Source: Bacteroidota bacterium (GTDB lineage: Bacteria > Bacteroidota > Bacteroidia > Chitinophagales > LD1). Taken from it: a stretch of DNA of 64,000 bases. The stretch spans positions 17,545-81,544 of the forward strand of contig JAFDYQ010000018.1 in the NCBI GenBank assembly GCA_018267365.1, read 5' to 3'. The translations under genes were made by a program, and so were the position numbers. Below the pieces are notes generated by a model, which was given only the letters and a program-made list of their open reading frames with translations, had not been told where the DNA came from and searched no databases. Every line of letters begins with the position of its first letter. The first letter of the stretch is position 1. Shown here one piece after another: positions 9,483 to 18,420 of this stretch.

Positions 9483-12200
9483 ATGAAACTACGCTACCCG
9501 GCCTGCAAAGGTTTGTTTCTCCGAAGGTTACTTTTACTCTCTATCATACTTTTCTCTGTCGGTGCTGTACAGGCACAGTGCCCCATACCCTTCACACAGG
9601 CAGACAATGTCAATACCTATCGCAATATAGCCGTGTCTGCCGTGGTGACAGCTAATGACCGCACGTCATTCAGCAACACATCTCCGCTTGTGCCGGCATC
9701 ACTGAGCGTATCAGCTGCACCGACTCATGGCACCGCTACAGTGCTGAATGACTCTACCATACTCTACACTCCTGCTGCAGGCTATACGGGCATTGATTTC
9801 TATACGTACAGCGTCTGCAATGCCTGCGGCAATTGTGCTCAGGGCAATGTGACCATCAATATCAGTATCTACTGCCCCGCTCCTATCGCCGTGAATGACA
9901 ACTATACCGTCTACAATGACCGTGCAAACACACTGCAAGTAACTGCCAACGACACGAATACTGTAGGTGGCCTGCTCACTGTGAGCATCGTACGTCAGCC
10001 ACTGCATGGTACGGCTACGGGTGCCGGCAGCTATGTGACCTACCAGGGCAATGGCACCTATACAGGTGCTGATACGGTAGGCTATCTGCTGTGTGACACA
10101 TGTCCCTCTGCGGCCTGCGACACGGGCTATGTATACCTTACTCTGGTAGCCTGCGCACATGCAGTAGCCAATACTGACCGCGACACGCTGATACAGGGCG
10201 CTACAGTAGCCGTAGACCTCACAGCAAATGACCTGAATACTACCGGCTATGGCGTCACTACCGTCAGCCTCATAGGTGGCTCTCACCTGGGCGGTAGCAT
10301 CTCGCTCAGCGGCCATACGCTCACCTATCGGGCCTCGGCCAATCTCACCGGGCTGGACTCTATACGCTACAGAGTATGCACGGACTGCGGTTGTGATAGT
10401 GCCTGGGCTATTTTCATGGTAAATGCTGCTCCATGTACGCGGCCTACGGCTTTCGTAGATAATGAGTATGCCGGCTACTCCAGCACCTGCTCCAGCAGCT
10501 ATGATGTACTGGCCAATGATAATCTGCCTCCGGGTGGTGGCAATGTGTCAGTGACCCTCGTTACCCAGCCGTCCTTTGGCACAGCTACAGTGGTCAATAA
10601 CCGCATAGTATACACCTGCACAGACTCTACACGGATAAATCAGGTGGACCTGATCCGGTACTCAGTCTGCAACGCCTGCCTATGCGATACCGGCACTGTG
10701 GCTGTCCATATCAGCACCTATGTGTGCAATGGCCGCAATCCGGTGATCAATCCGGATTCCGGCACAGTCTGTCGCAACTATCCTGTACAGGTAAATGTGA
10801 TAGCTAATGACATAGACCCTGAGGGTACCGGCATACGCCTGGACACTATCGTAGGTCAGGCGCAGCATGGTATAGCGCGCAAGGTCAATGCCACTACGGT
10901 ATCATATACACCCGCGGCGAATTATACGGGTCCGGACTTCTTCGTATATCGTGCGTGTGACCAGGGTACCCCGAGCCTCTGCAACATAGCACGCGTAGAC
11001 ATCGTCGTAAATGCGTGCAACACTGCTCCGGTCATCCTTAATGCAGCAGGCAACCCGACCGACACTGTACAACTTACTCTATATGAAGATTCTTTTGCTA
11101 CCTACTGCTTTCACTATATGCAGGCAGACAGCCCATATGTATACATTGCTCATATAGGCCCCTCTATAGACACGATCAGGCCTACAGCAGGCTCGACTAC
11201 GCCAGGTTCCTCACCGTGTGTATATATCGCTCCGCCATATCAGTTCCGCTTCGGTGAGCAGGTACAGGTAGTGATCTGCAATGCCTACCCCGTGTGCGAT
11301 ACAGTCAACCTGATCATCAATGTGGTCAAGATCAACCACCGCCCGCACGCCAATCCAGACTCTGCCGGCTACGCAGGTACTGGCTGCCTGCCTATCAATG
11401 TAGTGCGCAATGACCTGGATGATGATATAGGCGATCACATGACCATCAGCACCTGGGACACCGTCACGGTGCACGGTGGCCATGTCTCCCTCTCAGGAGA
11501 TAGCTCTCTATGCTATATGCCATCGCCTGCATATGCCGGGCTAGATACCTTCCACTATACTATCTGCGATAGCAGCAGCACCTGCGCTACTACCTACGTG
11601 ATAGTCAGTGTGCCTCCGGTAGTGCGTCCGGATCATGCCTCCACCATACAGGATATGCCGGTACATATAGATGTACGTGCCAATGATACTCATCTACCTG
11701 TACAATATCTGAGTCTATGTAGCCAGCCGCTGCATGGCCAGGCTACCGTAGATAGTACCGGCCTTATCACTTATACACCTGACAAGGACTTCCCTTCGAG
11801 CCCGCTGGACAAAGACACTGTACCGGGCATTGATTCCTTCTGCTATACGCTGTGCAGCGTGATAGCGGGCGATACGATGTGTGCCAATGCGGAAGTGGTG
11901 ATCACTGTGGAGGCCAAGGGTAAATTCTTTATACCTCAGGGTATATCACCAAATGGTGACGGGGTCAACGACAAGTTTGTGATACCTGCTTCTGAAGAGC
12001 TGCCTAAGTCTCAGCTACTCGTATTCAACCGCTACGGGGATGAAGTATGGAGAAACGAAACCGATGGCTATCAGAATGACTTTGACGGTACATGGAAGAA
12101 GAACGGCCAGCCACTGCCGGATATGACCTACTGGTATGTCTTCAAGTACAATGATGGCGTACATCAAGACCGTATGGGCTATATCGTCATAGAGCGCTAA
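9483..12200 (+). CDS. Large Ig-like repeat surface protein, T9SS type B cargo
   Basis: About 905 residues. A signal peptide ends near GAVQAQ. Eight tandem ~90-residue Ig/cadherin-like units follow, recognisable by AND near the start, QPxHGTAT in the middle, YTPxxxYTGxD, and a Cys-rich strand such as YSVCNACGNC or YSVCNACLCD. Unit six is the most divergent. The last ~90 residues are the gliding-motility-associated C-terminal domain (IPQGISPNGDGVNDKFVIP ... VFNRYGDEVW ... YWYVFKYNDG), a type B T9SS sorting signal. The protein is thus exported by T9SS to the cell surface, probably as an adhesin. It heads a three-gene operon with a PorP/SprF protein and an OmpA-family protein. Confidence 0.9.
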   Translation: MKLRYPACKGLFLRRLLLLSIILFSVGAVQAQCPIPFTQADNVNTYRNIAVSAVVTANDRTSFSNTSPLVPASLSVSAAPTHGTATVLNDSTILYTPAAGYTGIDFYTYSVCNACGNCAQGNVTINISIYCPAPIAVNDNYTVYNDRANTLQVTANDTNTVGGLLTVSIVRQPLHGTATGAGSYVTYQGNGTYTGADTVGYLLCDTCPSAACDTGYVYLTLVACAHAVANTDRDTLIQGATVAVDLTANDLNTTGYGVTTVSLIGGSHLGGSISLSGHTLTYRASANLTGLDSIRYRVCTDCGCDSAWAIFMVNAAPCTRPTAFVDNEYAGYSSTCSSSYDVLANDNLPPGGGNVSVTLVTQPSFGTATVVNNRIVYTCTDSTRINQVDLIRYSVCNACLCDTGTVAVHISTYVCNGRNPVINPDSGTVCRNYPVQVNVIANDIDPEGTGIRLDTIVGQAQHGIARKVNATTVSYTPAANYTGPDFFVYRACDQGTPSLCNIARVDIVVNACNTAPVILNAAGNPTDTVQLTLYEDSFATYCFHYMQADSPYVYIAHIGPSIDTIRPTAGSTTPGSSPCVYIAPPYQFRFGEQVQVVICNAYPVCDTVNLIINVVKINHRPHANPDSAGYAGTGCLPINVVRNDLDDDIGDHMTISTWDTVTVHGGHVSLSGDSSLCYMPSPAYAGLDTFHYTICDSSSTCATTYVIVSVPPVVRPDHASTIQDMPVHIDVRANDTHLPVQYLSLCSQPLHGQATVDSTGLITYTPDKDFPSSPLDKDTVPGIDSFCYTLCSVIAGDTMCANAEVVITVEAKGKFFIPQGISPNGDGVNDKFVIPASEELPKSQLLVFNRYGDEVWRNETDGYQNDFDGTWKKNGQPLPDMTYWYVFKYNDGVHQDRMGYIVIER

Positions 12201-12233
12201 ACCACCTTTACCCAACTCAACCGCATATATAGC

Positions 12234-13175
12234 ATGAGAAAAATATTGACCTTCCTATCGCTGCTCACTGCGCTGGCTGCTCAGGCCCAGCAGGACCCGC
12301 AGCACACCATGTATCGCTTCAATGGATTGGTATATAATCCTGCCTATGCCGGCAGCCGCGATGCACTAAGCCTCGCCGCTATCTATCGGTGGCAGTGGGT
12401 GAATATAGATGGCTCACCACAGACGGCATCATTTGGTATCCACTCTCCGCTAAAGAATGATCATATCGCACTAGGATTCAATTTTGTGGCCGACAGGTAT
12501 AGCGTGGTGCACAATGACAGACTGGAGGGAGACTTTGCCTACCGTATCTATCTGGGTAAGAAGAAAAAGATCAAAATGTCTTTTGGGGTGGGTGTGAGTG
12601 CGACCAATGTACGCGCTGCGCTCAGCGATGTAGGTCTGGTACAGGGGCAAGACAGTAAATTTCAGAATAATGTGAACCTGTGGCTCCCAAATATCTCTGC
12701 AGGTGTCTACGTGTATAGCCAGAAGTTTTTTGCCGGTATAGCAGTACCGCAGATACTGAGCAACTCACTGACTCAGAAAGGCAAAATATGGGAGCGCAGT
12801 GTAGACAGCGCTCATCAGTATACCAGTATATATGCTACAGGCGGGTATGTATTTGACCTGGGCAAGAAGGTTAAGTTTGCACCATCCGTATTGGTAAAGT
12901 GGGTGCCAAAATTTGCGCCGCTGAGTATGGACTTCAATGCCAACTTCATCTTTGTAGACCGTGTGTGGCTGGGTATCAGCTATAGGCTATCAAATTCCTA
13001 TGGATTTATGGCCGCTGTCAATATCACCCGCCAGCTGCGAGTGGGCTATGCCTATGACCTGACGGTCACGCCTATGTCGCACTTTACTACCGGCTCTCAC
13101 GAGGTCATGGCGGGCTTTGATTTTGATTTCAGAAACAAAAAGATGGTCAATCCGCGCTATGTGCGCTACTTCTAA
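12234..13175 (+). CDS. PorP/SprF family outer-membrane protein
   Basis: This 313-residue protein has a signal peptide ending AAQAQ|QDPQ and the family start MYRFNGLVYNPAYAGSRDALSLAAIYRWQWVNIDG (each stretch as seen at residues 26-60). The remainder is a series of amphipathic beta strands ending in a short C-terminal strand (NPRYVRYF), consistent with an outer-membrane barrel. In Flavobacterium, SprF is required for secretion or anchoring of its own SprB-type adhesin. By position this copy likely serves the adhesin encoded 33 nt upstream. A PorE-like gene follows 32 nt downstream. Confidence 0.92.
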   Translation: MRKILTFLSLLTALAAQAQQDPQHTMYRFNGLVYNPAYAGSRDALSLAAIYRWQWVNIDGSPQTASFGIHSPLKNDHIALGFNFVADRYSVVHNDRLEGDFAYRIYLGKKKKIKMSFGVGVSATNVRAALSDVGLVQGQDSKFQNNVNLWLPNISAGVYVYSQKFFAGIAVPQILSNSLTQKGKIWERSVDSAHQYTSIYATGGYVFDLGKKVKFAPSVLVKWVPKFAPLSMDFNANFIFVDRVWLGISYRLSNSYGFMAAVNITRQLRVGYAYDLTVTPMSHFTTGSHEVMAGFDFDFRNKKMVNPRYVRYF

Positions 13176-13207
13176 ACCTAACGTACCTAAAAGCAAATCT
13201 GAGCAAG

Positions 13208-15400
13208 ATGACCCCCAGAAAAATTATACTCTCCGTGATACTCACTACAGCTACCGGCCTCTGCGGCATGGCCCAAAGCGGCGCAGTGGCCAGAGGAGAC
13301 CGGAACTTTGCGAAATTTGAATTCAGCGCAGCTGCCGAAAACTACGCCAGCGCGGTAGCGAAAGATGCTAACAATATCTCTGCTCGCGAAAAGCTGGCCC
13401 GCACCTATGTATTGCTGGAAGATCACAGGAACGCTGAGATACAATATGCTTTTCTGGCGCAAATGCCCAAGGCCCCGGCGATAGATATGCTGCACTATGG
13501 CCTGGAGCTCCGCGCTAATGGCAAGTATGCCGAAGCGCAGAAAGCTTTTAATGACTATCTGAAAGCGGCTCCGGATGACAGCCGGGCAAAAGAACTCGCC
13601 GGCCCCGAGGACAAAGTAAGCTCGCTGGCTACAGACAATCGGGTCTTTGAGGTGGCTAATATGAGCGCTGCCAATACAGAAACATCAGACATGGCTCCGT
13701 CATTTTATAATGGAGGGATCGTTTTCAGCTCCAACCGTGACCACTACGGTGGCGCAGCACACCACGAGGATGCCTGGACCAGCCGTTCCTTTTATGACCT
13801 GTACCAGCTATCGGCCACGGATACACTGGCTCAGCCTGTCTATATCAAGGGCAAACAACCCAACAGAAAATTTCACGAAGGCTCTGCCACCTTTACACAA
13901 GATGGCAAAGAGATGTACTTTACCCGAAGTAATTATGTGAAGGGGAAAGCCACAAAAAGCCAGGACAAGATCGTGAAGCTGCAGATCATGCATGCCGACT
14001 GGAGTGATGCCAGGAAGCAATGGATCAACGTAAAACCGATCAACCTCAATAGCAGCGAATACAATATAGCGCATCCCAGCCTCTCCAAAGATGGCAGAAA
14101 GCTATACTTCATCTCTGACATGCCTGGCAGCCTGGGCAGTACAGATCTCTACGTGAGTGAGCGTGACGGCGGCATCTGGGGCGCACCTGTCAATCTGGGC
14201 AAAGATGTCAATACGCAAGGCAGAGAGATGTTTCCATTCATAGCAGAAGACAATACGCTCTATTATGCTTCTGACGGCCTCACAGGCCTCGGCGGGCTGG
14301 ACATCTACGCGGCTACCTACACCGGAGGCAAATGGACCAATCCGCAAAATCCGGGCACTCCTATCAATACCAGGTGGGATGACTTTGGCTATATCACCAA
14401 TGCAAAAAACACAGCCGGCTATCTGACATCAAACCGGGAGCGAGGCAAAGGTGAGGATGACCTTTACCGGTTTACCCGCAGCGGTGTGACCATCTGCGGC
14501 GCTGTGGTAGATGCGCAGGGCAAGGCACCTCTGGGCGGGGCGGATGTACGGCTCACAGAGGGAGACAACCTCATACAGAAGAAGAAGACAGGTGAGAAAG
14601 GAGAATTCTGCTTTGCGGCACTGCCCAATAAGGACTACAAAATATCTGCACAGCTCAAAGAATATGAGACAAACAGTACCTCTGTGCCCACGGGCAGGTC
14701 TAATCAGACTGTGCAGCTACAACTCACAAAGGCAGGCGGCATCACGCTGACGGTCTGTGTACACCAGCGAGGGGGCGGTACGGTAGAGGGTGCCCTAGTA
14801 GAGCTGACCAATAAGCGCACAGGCACAGTCAAAACCTGCACCATCACAGCAGACTGCAAATGCAAATTTGATCTGGACGAGGAGGCTGACTACAGGCTAT
14901 GCGCCAGCAAGGACGCCGGCAATGCCAGGGGCTCCTATACGCATCCATGCCAGGCGCTGACCACCAGTGATCAGGTAGCCCCGGCCAATCTATATGAGAA
15001 TATGGAAATGGTCTACCTGGAGGAAAATATGACTGTGAAAATCGACAACCTCTACTATGACCTGGGCAAATGGGACATACGACCTGATGCTGCCAGGGAA
15101 CTCGATAAAGTGGTAGACCTCATGAAGGAATTTCCGGCTATGCAGATCGAACTGAGCAGCCACACAGATTGCCGCGGCAATATGCTGGCCAATGACGAAC
15201 TCTCTGCCAAACGCGCACAGGCCTGCGTAGACTATCTGATAGCAAACGGTATCGACAAAAGCCGCCTCACCGCTATCGGATACGGAGAGCGCCACCTGGT
15301 CAATAACTGCGCCTGCGAAGGCAAAGTAAAATCACAATGCACTGAGGAAGAGCACGCAGCCAATAGGCGCACAGAGTTTAAGATCATAAAGCTAAAATGA
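13208..15400 (+). CDS. PorE-like OmpA-family protein (TPR, propeller, CRD, OmpA)
   Basis: A 730-residue periplasmic/outer-membrane protein. After a signal peptide (GLCGMAQ) come TPR-like helices (~25-130) and a WD40/PD40-type propeller (~165-415, with repeats such as HPSLSKDGRKLYFISDMPGS and MFPFIAEDNTLYYASDG). A carboxypeptidase-regulatory-like domain (~430-510) is followed by a second Cys-containing beta domain (~515-590). The C-terminus is an OmpA peptidoglycan-binding domain (~615-730; LSSHTDCRGN, AIGYGERH). This order matches PorE of the T9SS trans-envelope complex. Here it sits beside an adhesin and SprF-like gene, so it may be a cargo-dedicated paralogue rather than the core PorE. Confidence 0.88.
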   Translation: MTPRKIILSVILTTATGLCGMAQSGAVARGDRNFAKFEFSAAAENYASAVAKDANNISAREKLARTYVLLEDHRNAEIQYAFLAQMPKAPAIDMLHYGLELRANGKYAEAQKAFNDYLKAAPDDSRAKELAGPEDKVSSLATDNRVFEVANMSAANTETSDMAPSFYNGGIVFSSNRDHYGGAAHHEDAWTSRSFYDLYQLSATDTLAQPVYIKGKQPNRKFHEGSATFTQDGKEMYFTRSNYVKGKATKSQDKIVKLQIMHADWSDARKQWINVKPINLNSSEYNIAHPSLSKDGRKLYFISDMPGSLGSTDLYVSERDGGIWGAPVNLGKDVNTQGREMFPFIAEDNTLYYASDGLTGLGGLDIYAATYTGGKWTNPQNPGTPINTRWDDFGYITNAKNTAGYLTSNRERGKGEDDLYRFTRSGVTICGAVVDAQGKAPLGGADVRLTEGDNLIQKKKTGEKGEFCFAALPNKDYKISAQLKEYETNSTSVPTGRSNQTVQLQLTKAGGITLTVCVHQRGGGTVEGALVELTNKRTGTVKTCTITADCKCKFDLDEEADYRLCASKDAGNARGSYTHPCQALTTSDQVAPANLYENMEMVYLEENMTVKIDNLYYDLGKWDIRPDAARELDKVVDLMKEFPAMQIELSSHTDCRGNMLANDELSAKRAQACVDYLIANGIDKSRLTAIGYGERHLVNNCACEGKVKSQCTEEEHAANRRTEFKIIKLK

Positions 15401-15493
15401 CCTGCTAGACGGTACTGCATATAGCGATTCGAAGACTTTTTGATGATCTTTCTAAGAGCTAAGTCCATGTAAAATGTCGGTGGTGCTACGGTA

Positions 15494-15524
15494 TTGTGTT
15501 TGACCATCGGATTCTTTACATTCG
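15494..15524 (+). promoter_or_regulatory. Promoter of the polyene gene set
   Basis: TTG at 15494-15496, a 20-nt spacer and TACATTCG at 15517-15524 fit the TTG/TAnnTTTG form. It lies 14 nt before the ATG at 15539 and supports that start over the upstream in-frame codon. Confidence 0.55.
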
Positions 15525-15538
15525 CTGCTCTTTTCAGC

Positions 15539-16762
15539 ATGAAGCGCGTAGTTATAACTGGTTATGGTATATGGTCTTGCATCGGGCAGGATGTGGAGTC
15601 TGTACGGCTGTCCCTCTTTGAGGGCCGGTCCGGCATACAGTTTCTGCCTGAGCGCAAGGAGTTTGGCTACCGCTCTGCCCTCACCGGCGTGGTGCCCAGG
15701 CCGGAGCTGAAAGGTCTGCTGGACCGACGCAGCCGGCTGATGATAGGTGAGCAAGGCGAGTATGCCTACATGAGTACCCTGGAGGCCCTCCGCATGGCCG
15801 GCATAGACCAGGAGTATCTCGATCATCATGAGACGGGCATCATCTTTGGCAATGACTCTACCGCCAAGGCTACGACAGAATCTAACGATATCATCCGGGA
15901 GAAGAAAAGCACGCAGTTTGCGGGCTCGGGAGCCGTATTCCAGACTCTTAACTCTACGGTGAATATGAACCTCGCTACAATTTTTAAGCTAAAGGGACTA
16001 AACTTCACCATCTCGGCTGCCTGTGCCAGCGGCAGCCACTCCATAGGTATGGGCTATATGATGATCAAGCATGGCTACCAGGACCGTATGATATGCGGAG
16101 GCGCCCAGGAGACTGATATCCTCACCATGGGCACCTTTGATGCACTAGGTGCCTTCTCGGTGAATGAGGCCAACCCTACCAAAGCATCGCGCCCCTTTGA
16201 CCGGGACCGCGATGGCCTGATACCCAGCGGTGGGGCAGCTACAGTGATACTGGAGTCGCTTGAGTCTGCCCAGAAGAGGGGCGCCAGGATACTCGGAGAG
16301 ATCGTGGGCTACGGATTTTCGTCAAACGGGGGTCATATATCCAATCCTACTGTAGACGGCCCCGTGCGCAGCCTGATGATGAGCCTCTCTGAGGCAGGTA
16401 TGAAGGCAGGGGATATAGACTATATCAATGCCCATGCCACCTCTACCCCGCAGGGCGATGCCAGCGAGGCGCAGGCTATCAATGCCGTCTTTGGTGCGTA
16501 TAAACCTCTCGTATCCAGCACCAAGTCTATGACCGGTCATGAGTGCTGGATGGCTGGTGCCAGTGAGGTGGTATACAGCATGCTCATGATGCGTGATGAC
16601 TTTGTAGCGCCCAATATCAACTATGAAAAGCCGGATGAATTCTCTGCACGTATCAATGTGGCGGCTACTACCAAACAAAGGAATATTGATGTATTTTTGT
16701 CCAATTCATTTGGATTTGGGGGAACTAACTCCACCCTCATAGTCCGCAAATGGAAGCCCTAA
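15539..16762 (+). CDS. Beta-ketoacyl-ACP synthase (KAS I/II type)
   Basis: A 407-residue condensing enzyme with the Cys-His-His/Lys set: Cys162 in SAACASGSHS, His299 in INAHATSTPQGD, Lys329 and His334 in STKSMTGHECWMAG. The usual GHTLGAAG loop is replaced by GHECWMAG, as in FabB-like enzymes. It elongates acyl-ACP by decarboxylative condensation with malonyl-ACP. The ACP gene follows 18 nt later, with further genes for acyl transfer and a second ketosynthase, so it most likely builds an aryl-polyene (flexirubin-like) chain rather than housekeeping fatty acids. Confidence 0.88.
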   Translation: MKRVVITGYGIWSCIGQDVESVRLSLFEGRSGIQFLPERKEFGYRSALTGVVPRPELKGLLDRRSRLMIGEQGEYAYMSTLEALRMAGIDQEYLDHHETGIIFGNDSTAKATTESNDIIREKKSTQFAGSGAVFQTLNSTVNMNLATIFKLKGLNFTISAACASGSHSIGMGYMMIKHGYQDRMICGGAQETDILTMGTFDALGAFSVNEANPTKASRPFDRDRDGLIPSGGAATVILESLESAQKRGARILGEIVGYGFSSNGGHISNPTVDGPVRSLMMSLSEAGMKAGDIDYINAHATSTPQGDASEAQAINAVFGAYKPLVSSTKSMTGHECWMAGASEVVYSMLMMRDDFVAPNINYEKPDEFSARINVAATTKQRNIDVFLSNSFGFGGTNSTLIVRKWKP

Positions 16763-16780
16763 AACACCCCTTAAAAGACA

Positions 16781-17026
16781 ATGACGAAAGAAGACACTAT
16801 CAATCGGATCAATGAATTCCTATCCGAGGAGTTTGAAGTAGAGGTAGGAAGACTGCAGCCCGACGCCATCCTGAAAGATACCCTGGAGCTCGACAGCCTG
16901 GACTATGTAGACCTCGTAGTACTGCTGGAGAGTAATTTTAGTATCAAGGTAAAGCAGGAAGACTTTACCTCTATCCGTACCTTTCAAGACCTGTATAACT
17001 ACGTCATAGCCAAGACTCAGGCATAA
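16781..17026 (+). CDS. Acyl carrier protein
   Basis: An 81-residue acidic ACP. The phosphopantetheine attachment serine is Ser39 in LELDSLDYVDLV. It has the expected four-helix length. It is distinct from a housekeeping AcpP (DSLDTVEL type) and fits a dedicated polyene ACP. Its stop codon overlaps the start of the acyltransferase gene (TAATG), which implies translational coupling. Confidence 0.93.
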   Translation: MTKEDTINRINEFLSEEFEVEVGRLQPDAILKDTLELDSLDYVDLVVLLESNFSIKVKQEDFTSIRTFQDLYNYVIAKTQA

Positions 17027-17898
17027 TGGCTCAGTGGGAGGGCAAAAGCAAAGGTACGCCACTCGGCTACCGCATTTTCGTGGGCATACTCCGCTATCTC
17101 GGTCTCTGGCCGGCCTATGTGCTGCTCACATTTGTAGTACTGTACTACTTCCTCTTCTCGTGGTCTTCTACCAGGCATATCTATAGTTTCTTTCGCCGCC
17201 GCATGCACTTTGGCATCGCGAAATCCGTGGGCATGGTTTATTGGAACTACTTCATGCTGGGGCAGAGCCTGATAGACAAAGTAGCGATACTCTCCGGTCT
17301 GTCTGCCAGATTTACCTCTCATAGCAATGGAGCCGAGAATATAGAGCGCATGGCTGCTGCCAGGCGCGGTGCTATCATGCTCGGCGCCCACCTGGGCAAC
17401 TGGGAGATAGCAGGCCACTTTATAGCCCGCTATGATACGGTGATCAATGTGCTCATGTATGATGGTGAGCATGAGCACATCAAGGCTCTAATGGAATCCG
17501 TGATCGGGGGCAAGAAGTTTAACGTGATCCCTATCAGAGAAGACCTGAGTCATGTCTATCTGATGAGTGAGGCGCTGGCGCGTGGTGAGACCATCTGTAT
17601 GCACGCCGACCGCTATGTACAGGGTGCGCGTGCGCAGGCAGTCGAGTTTATGGGAGAACCTGCATTATTCCCTACCGGGCCGTTTCAGCTCGTCAAGGCA
17701 TTAAAAGCTCCTTTCACCTATGTATATGGCGTCAAGACCGGACCGACGCACTATGAGTTTTATGCCAGGCCGCCCAAAGAGGTTAGTGACTTTGCCAACC
17801 TTGACGCAATGATGAAGGACTATGTGACCGATCTGGAAGGTATGGTGAACAAAGCCCCTTCACAATGGTTTAATTATTATAACTTTTGGAAGAAATAG
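17026..17898 (+). CDS. LpxL/HtrB-type acyltransferase
   Basis: This 290-residue protein has one N-terminal membrane segment (~25-46) and the acyltransferase motif HLGNWE (His122 and Glu127, HX4E). It shares the lipid A late-acyltransferase family fold (LABLGNWE region and the HADRY motif near residue 190). In flexirubin and aryl-polyene clusters such enzymes are thought to attach the polyene acyl chain to a lipid acceptor at the inner membrane. Here it sits between an ACP (1-nt overlap) and a thioesterase, which supports that role over lipid A synthesis. Confidence 0.85.
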   Translation: MAQWEGKSKGTPLGYRIFVGILRYLGLWPAYVLLTFVVLYYFLFSWSSTRHIYSFFRRRMHFGIAKSVGMVYWNYFMLGQSLIDKVAILSGLSARFTSHSNGAENIERMAAARRGAIMLGAHLGNWEIAGHFIARYDTVINVLMYDGEHEHIKALMESVIGGKKFNVIPIREDLSHVYLMSEALARGETICMHADRYVQGARAQAVEFMGEPALFPTGPFQLVKALKAPFTYVYGVKTGPTHYEFYARPPKEVSDFANLDAMMKDYVTDLEGMVNKAPSQWFNYYNFWKK

Positions 17899-17962
17899 CG
17901 CATTTAGGAACGCCGTTTGCACTACATTGCTGAGGCTATTGCAAGCATAGAAAATGTGAAGT

Positions 17963-18418
17963 ATGAAAAGTGCCCCTGACACCCTGCCGAATGGCAAGAC
18001 AAAAGAACTAAAGGCCATAGCCCGTATCAAAGTGCGGTTTCACGAGTGTGATCCGCTGGGTATCGTATGGCATGGCAACTACCTCAAATACTTTGAGGAC
18101 GCCCGTGATGCCTTTGCAGAGAAGTATGGCTTTGACCTGTATTCCTTTTATCAAAGGGGCTATGCTACGCCGCTTATACACTCAGAGGCCACCTACAAGC
18201 GCCCCCTGCGCTATAAGGATATTGCCTTTGTAGAGGCTCATTATATCAGGACTGATGCGGCCAAAATCATTTTTCACTACCGTATCAAAAATGAAGCAGG
18301 CGACCTGATCTGCACCGGCTCTACCACGCAGGTCTTTGTGACCAATGGTACTATGGAGCTAGCGCTGACTGTGCCGGATTTTATCACTGAGTGGATGCAT
18401 CAGGTAGGCCTCAGGTAG
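17963..18418 (+). CDS. Hot-dog acyl-CoA/ACP thioesterase (4HBT/YbgC-like)
   Basis: A 151-residue single hot-dog domain. The catalytic region reads RFHECDPLGIVWHGNYLKYFEDARDAF, with the Asp and the H-G-N-Y-LxYFE pattern typical for 4-hydroxybenzoyl-CoA/YbgC-like thioesterases. It would hydrolyse an acyl or aryl thioester, here probably an intermediate of the polyene pathway. It is located 64 nt after the acyltransferase gene and 2 nt before the second ketosynthase gene. Confidence 0.88.
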   Translation: MKSAPDTLPNGKTKELKAIARIKVRFHECDPLGIVWHGNYLKYFEDARDAFAEKYGFDLYSFYQRGYATPLIHSEATYKRPLRYKDIAFVEAHYIRTDAAKIIFHYRIKNEAGDLICTGSTTQVFVTNGTMELALTVPDFITEWMHQVGLR

Positions 18419-18420
18419 TC

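Noticed and set aside
9711..10316. Long antisense reading frame under the adhesin gene
   Set aside because: It mirrors the repeat-rich adhesin on the other strand and has no promoter or protein-like features of its own.
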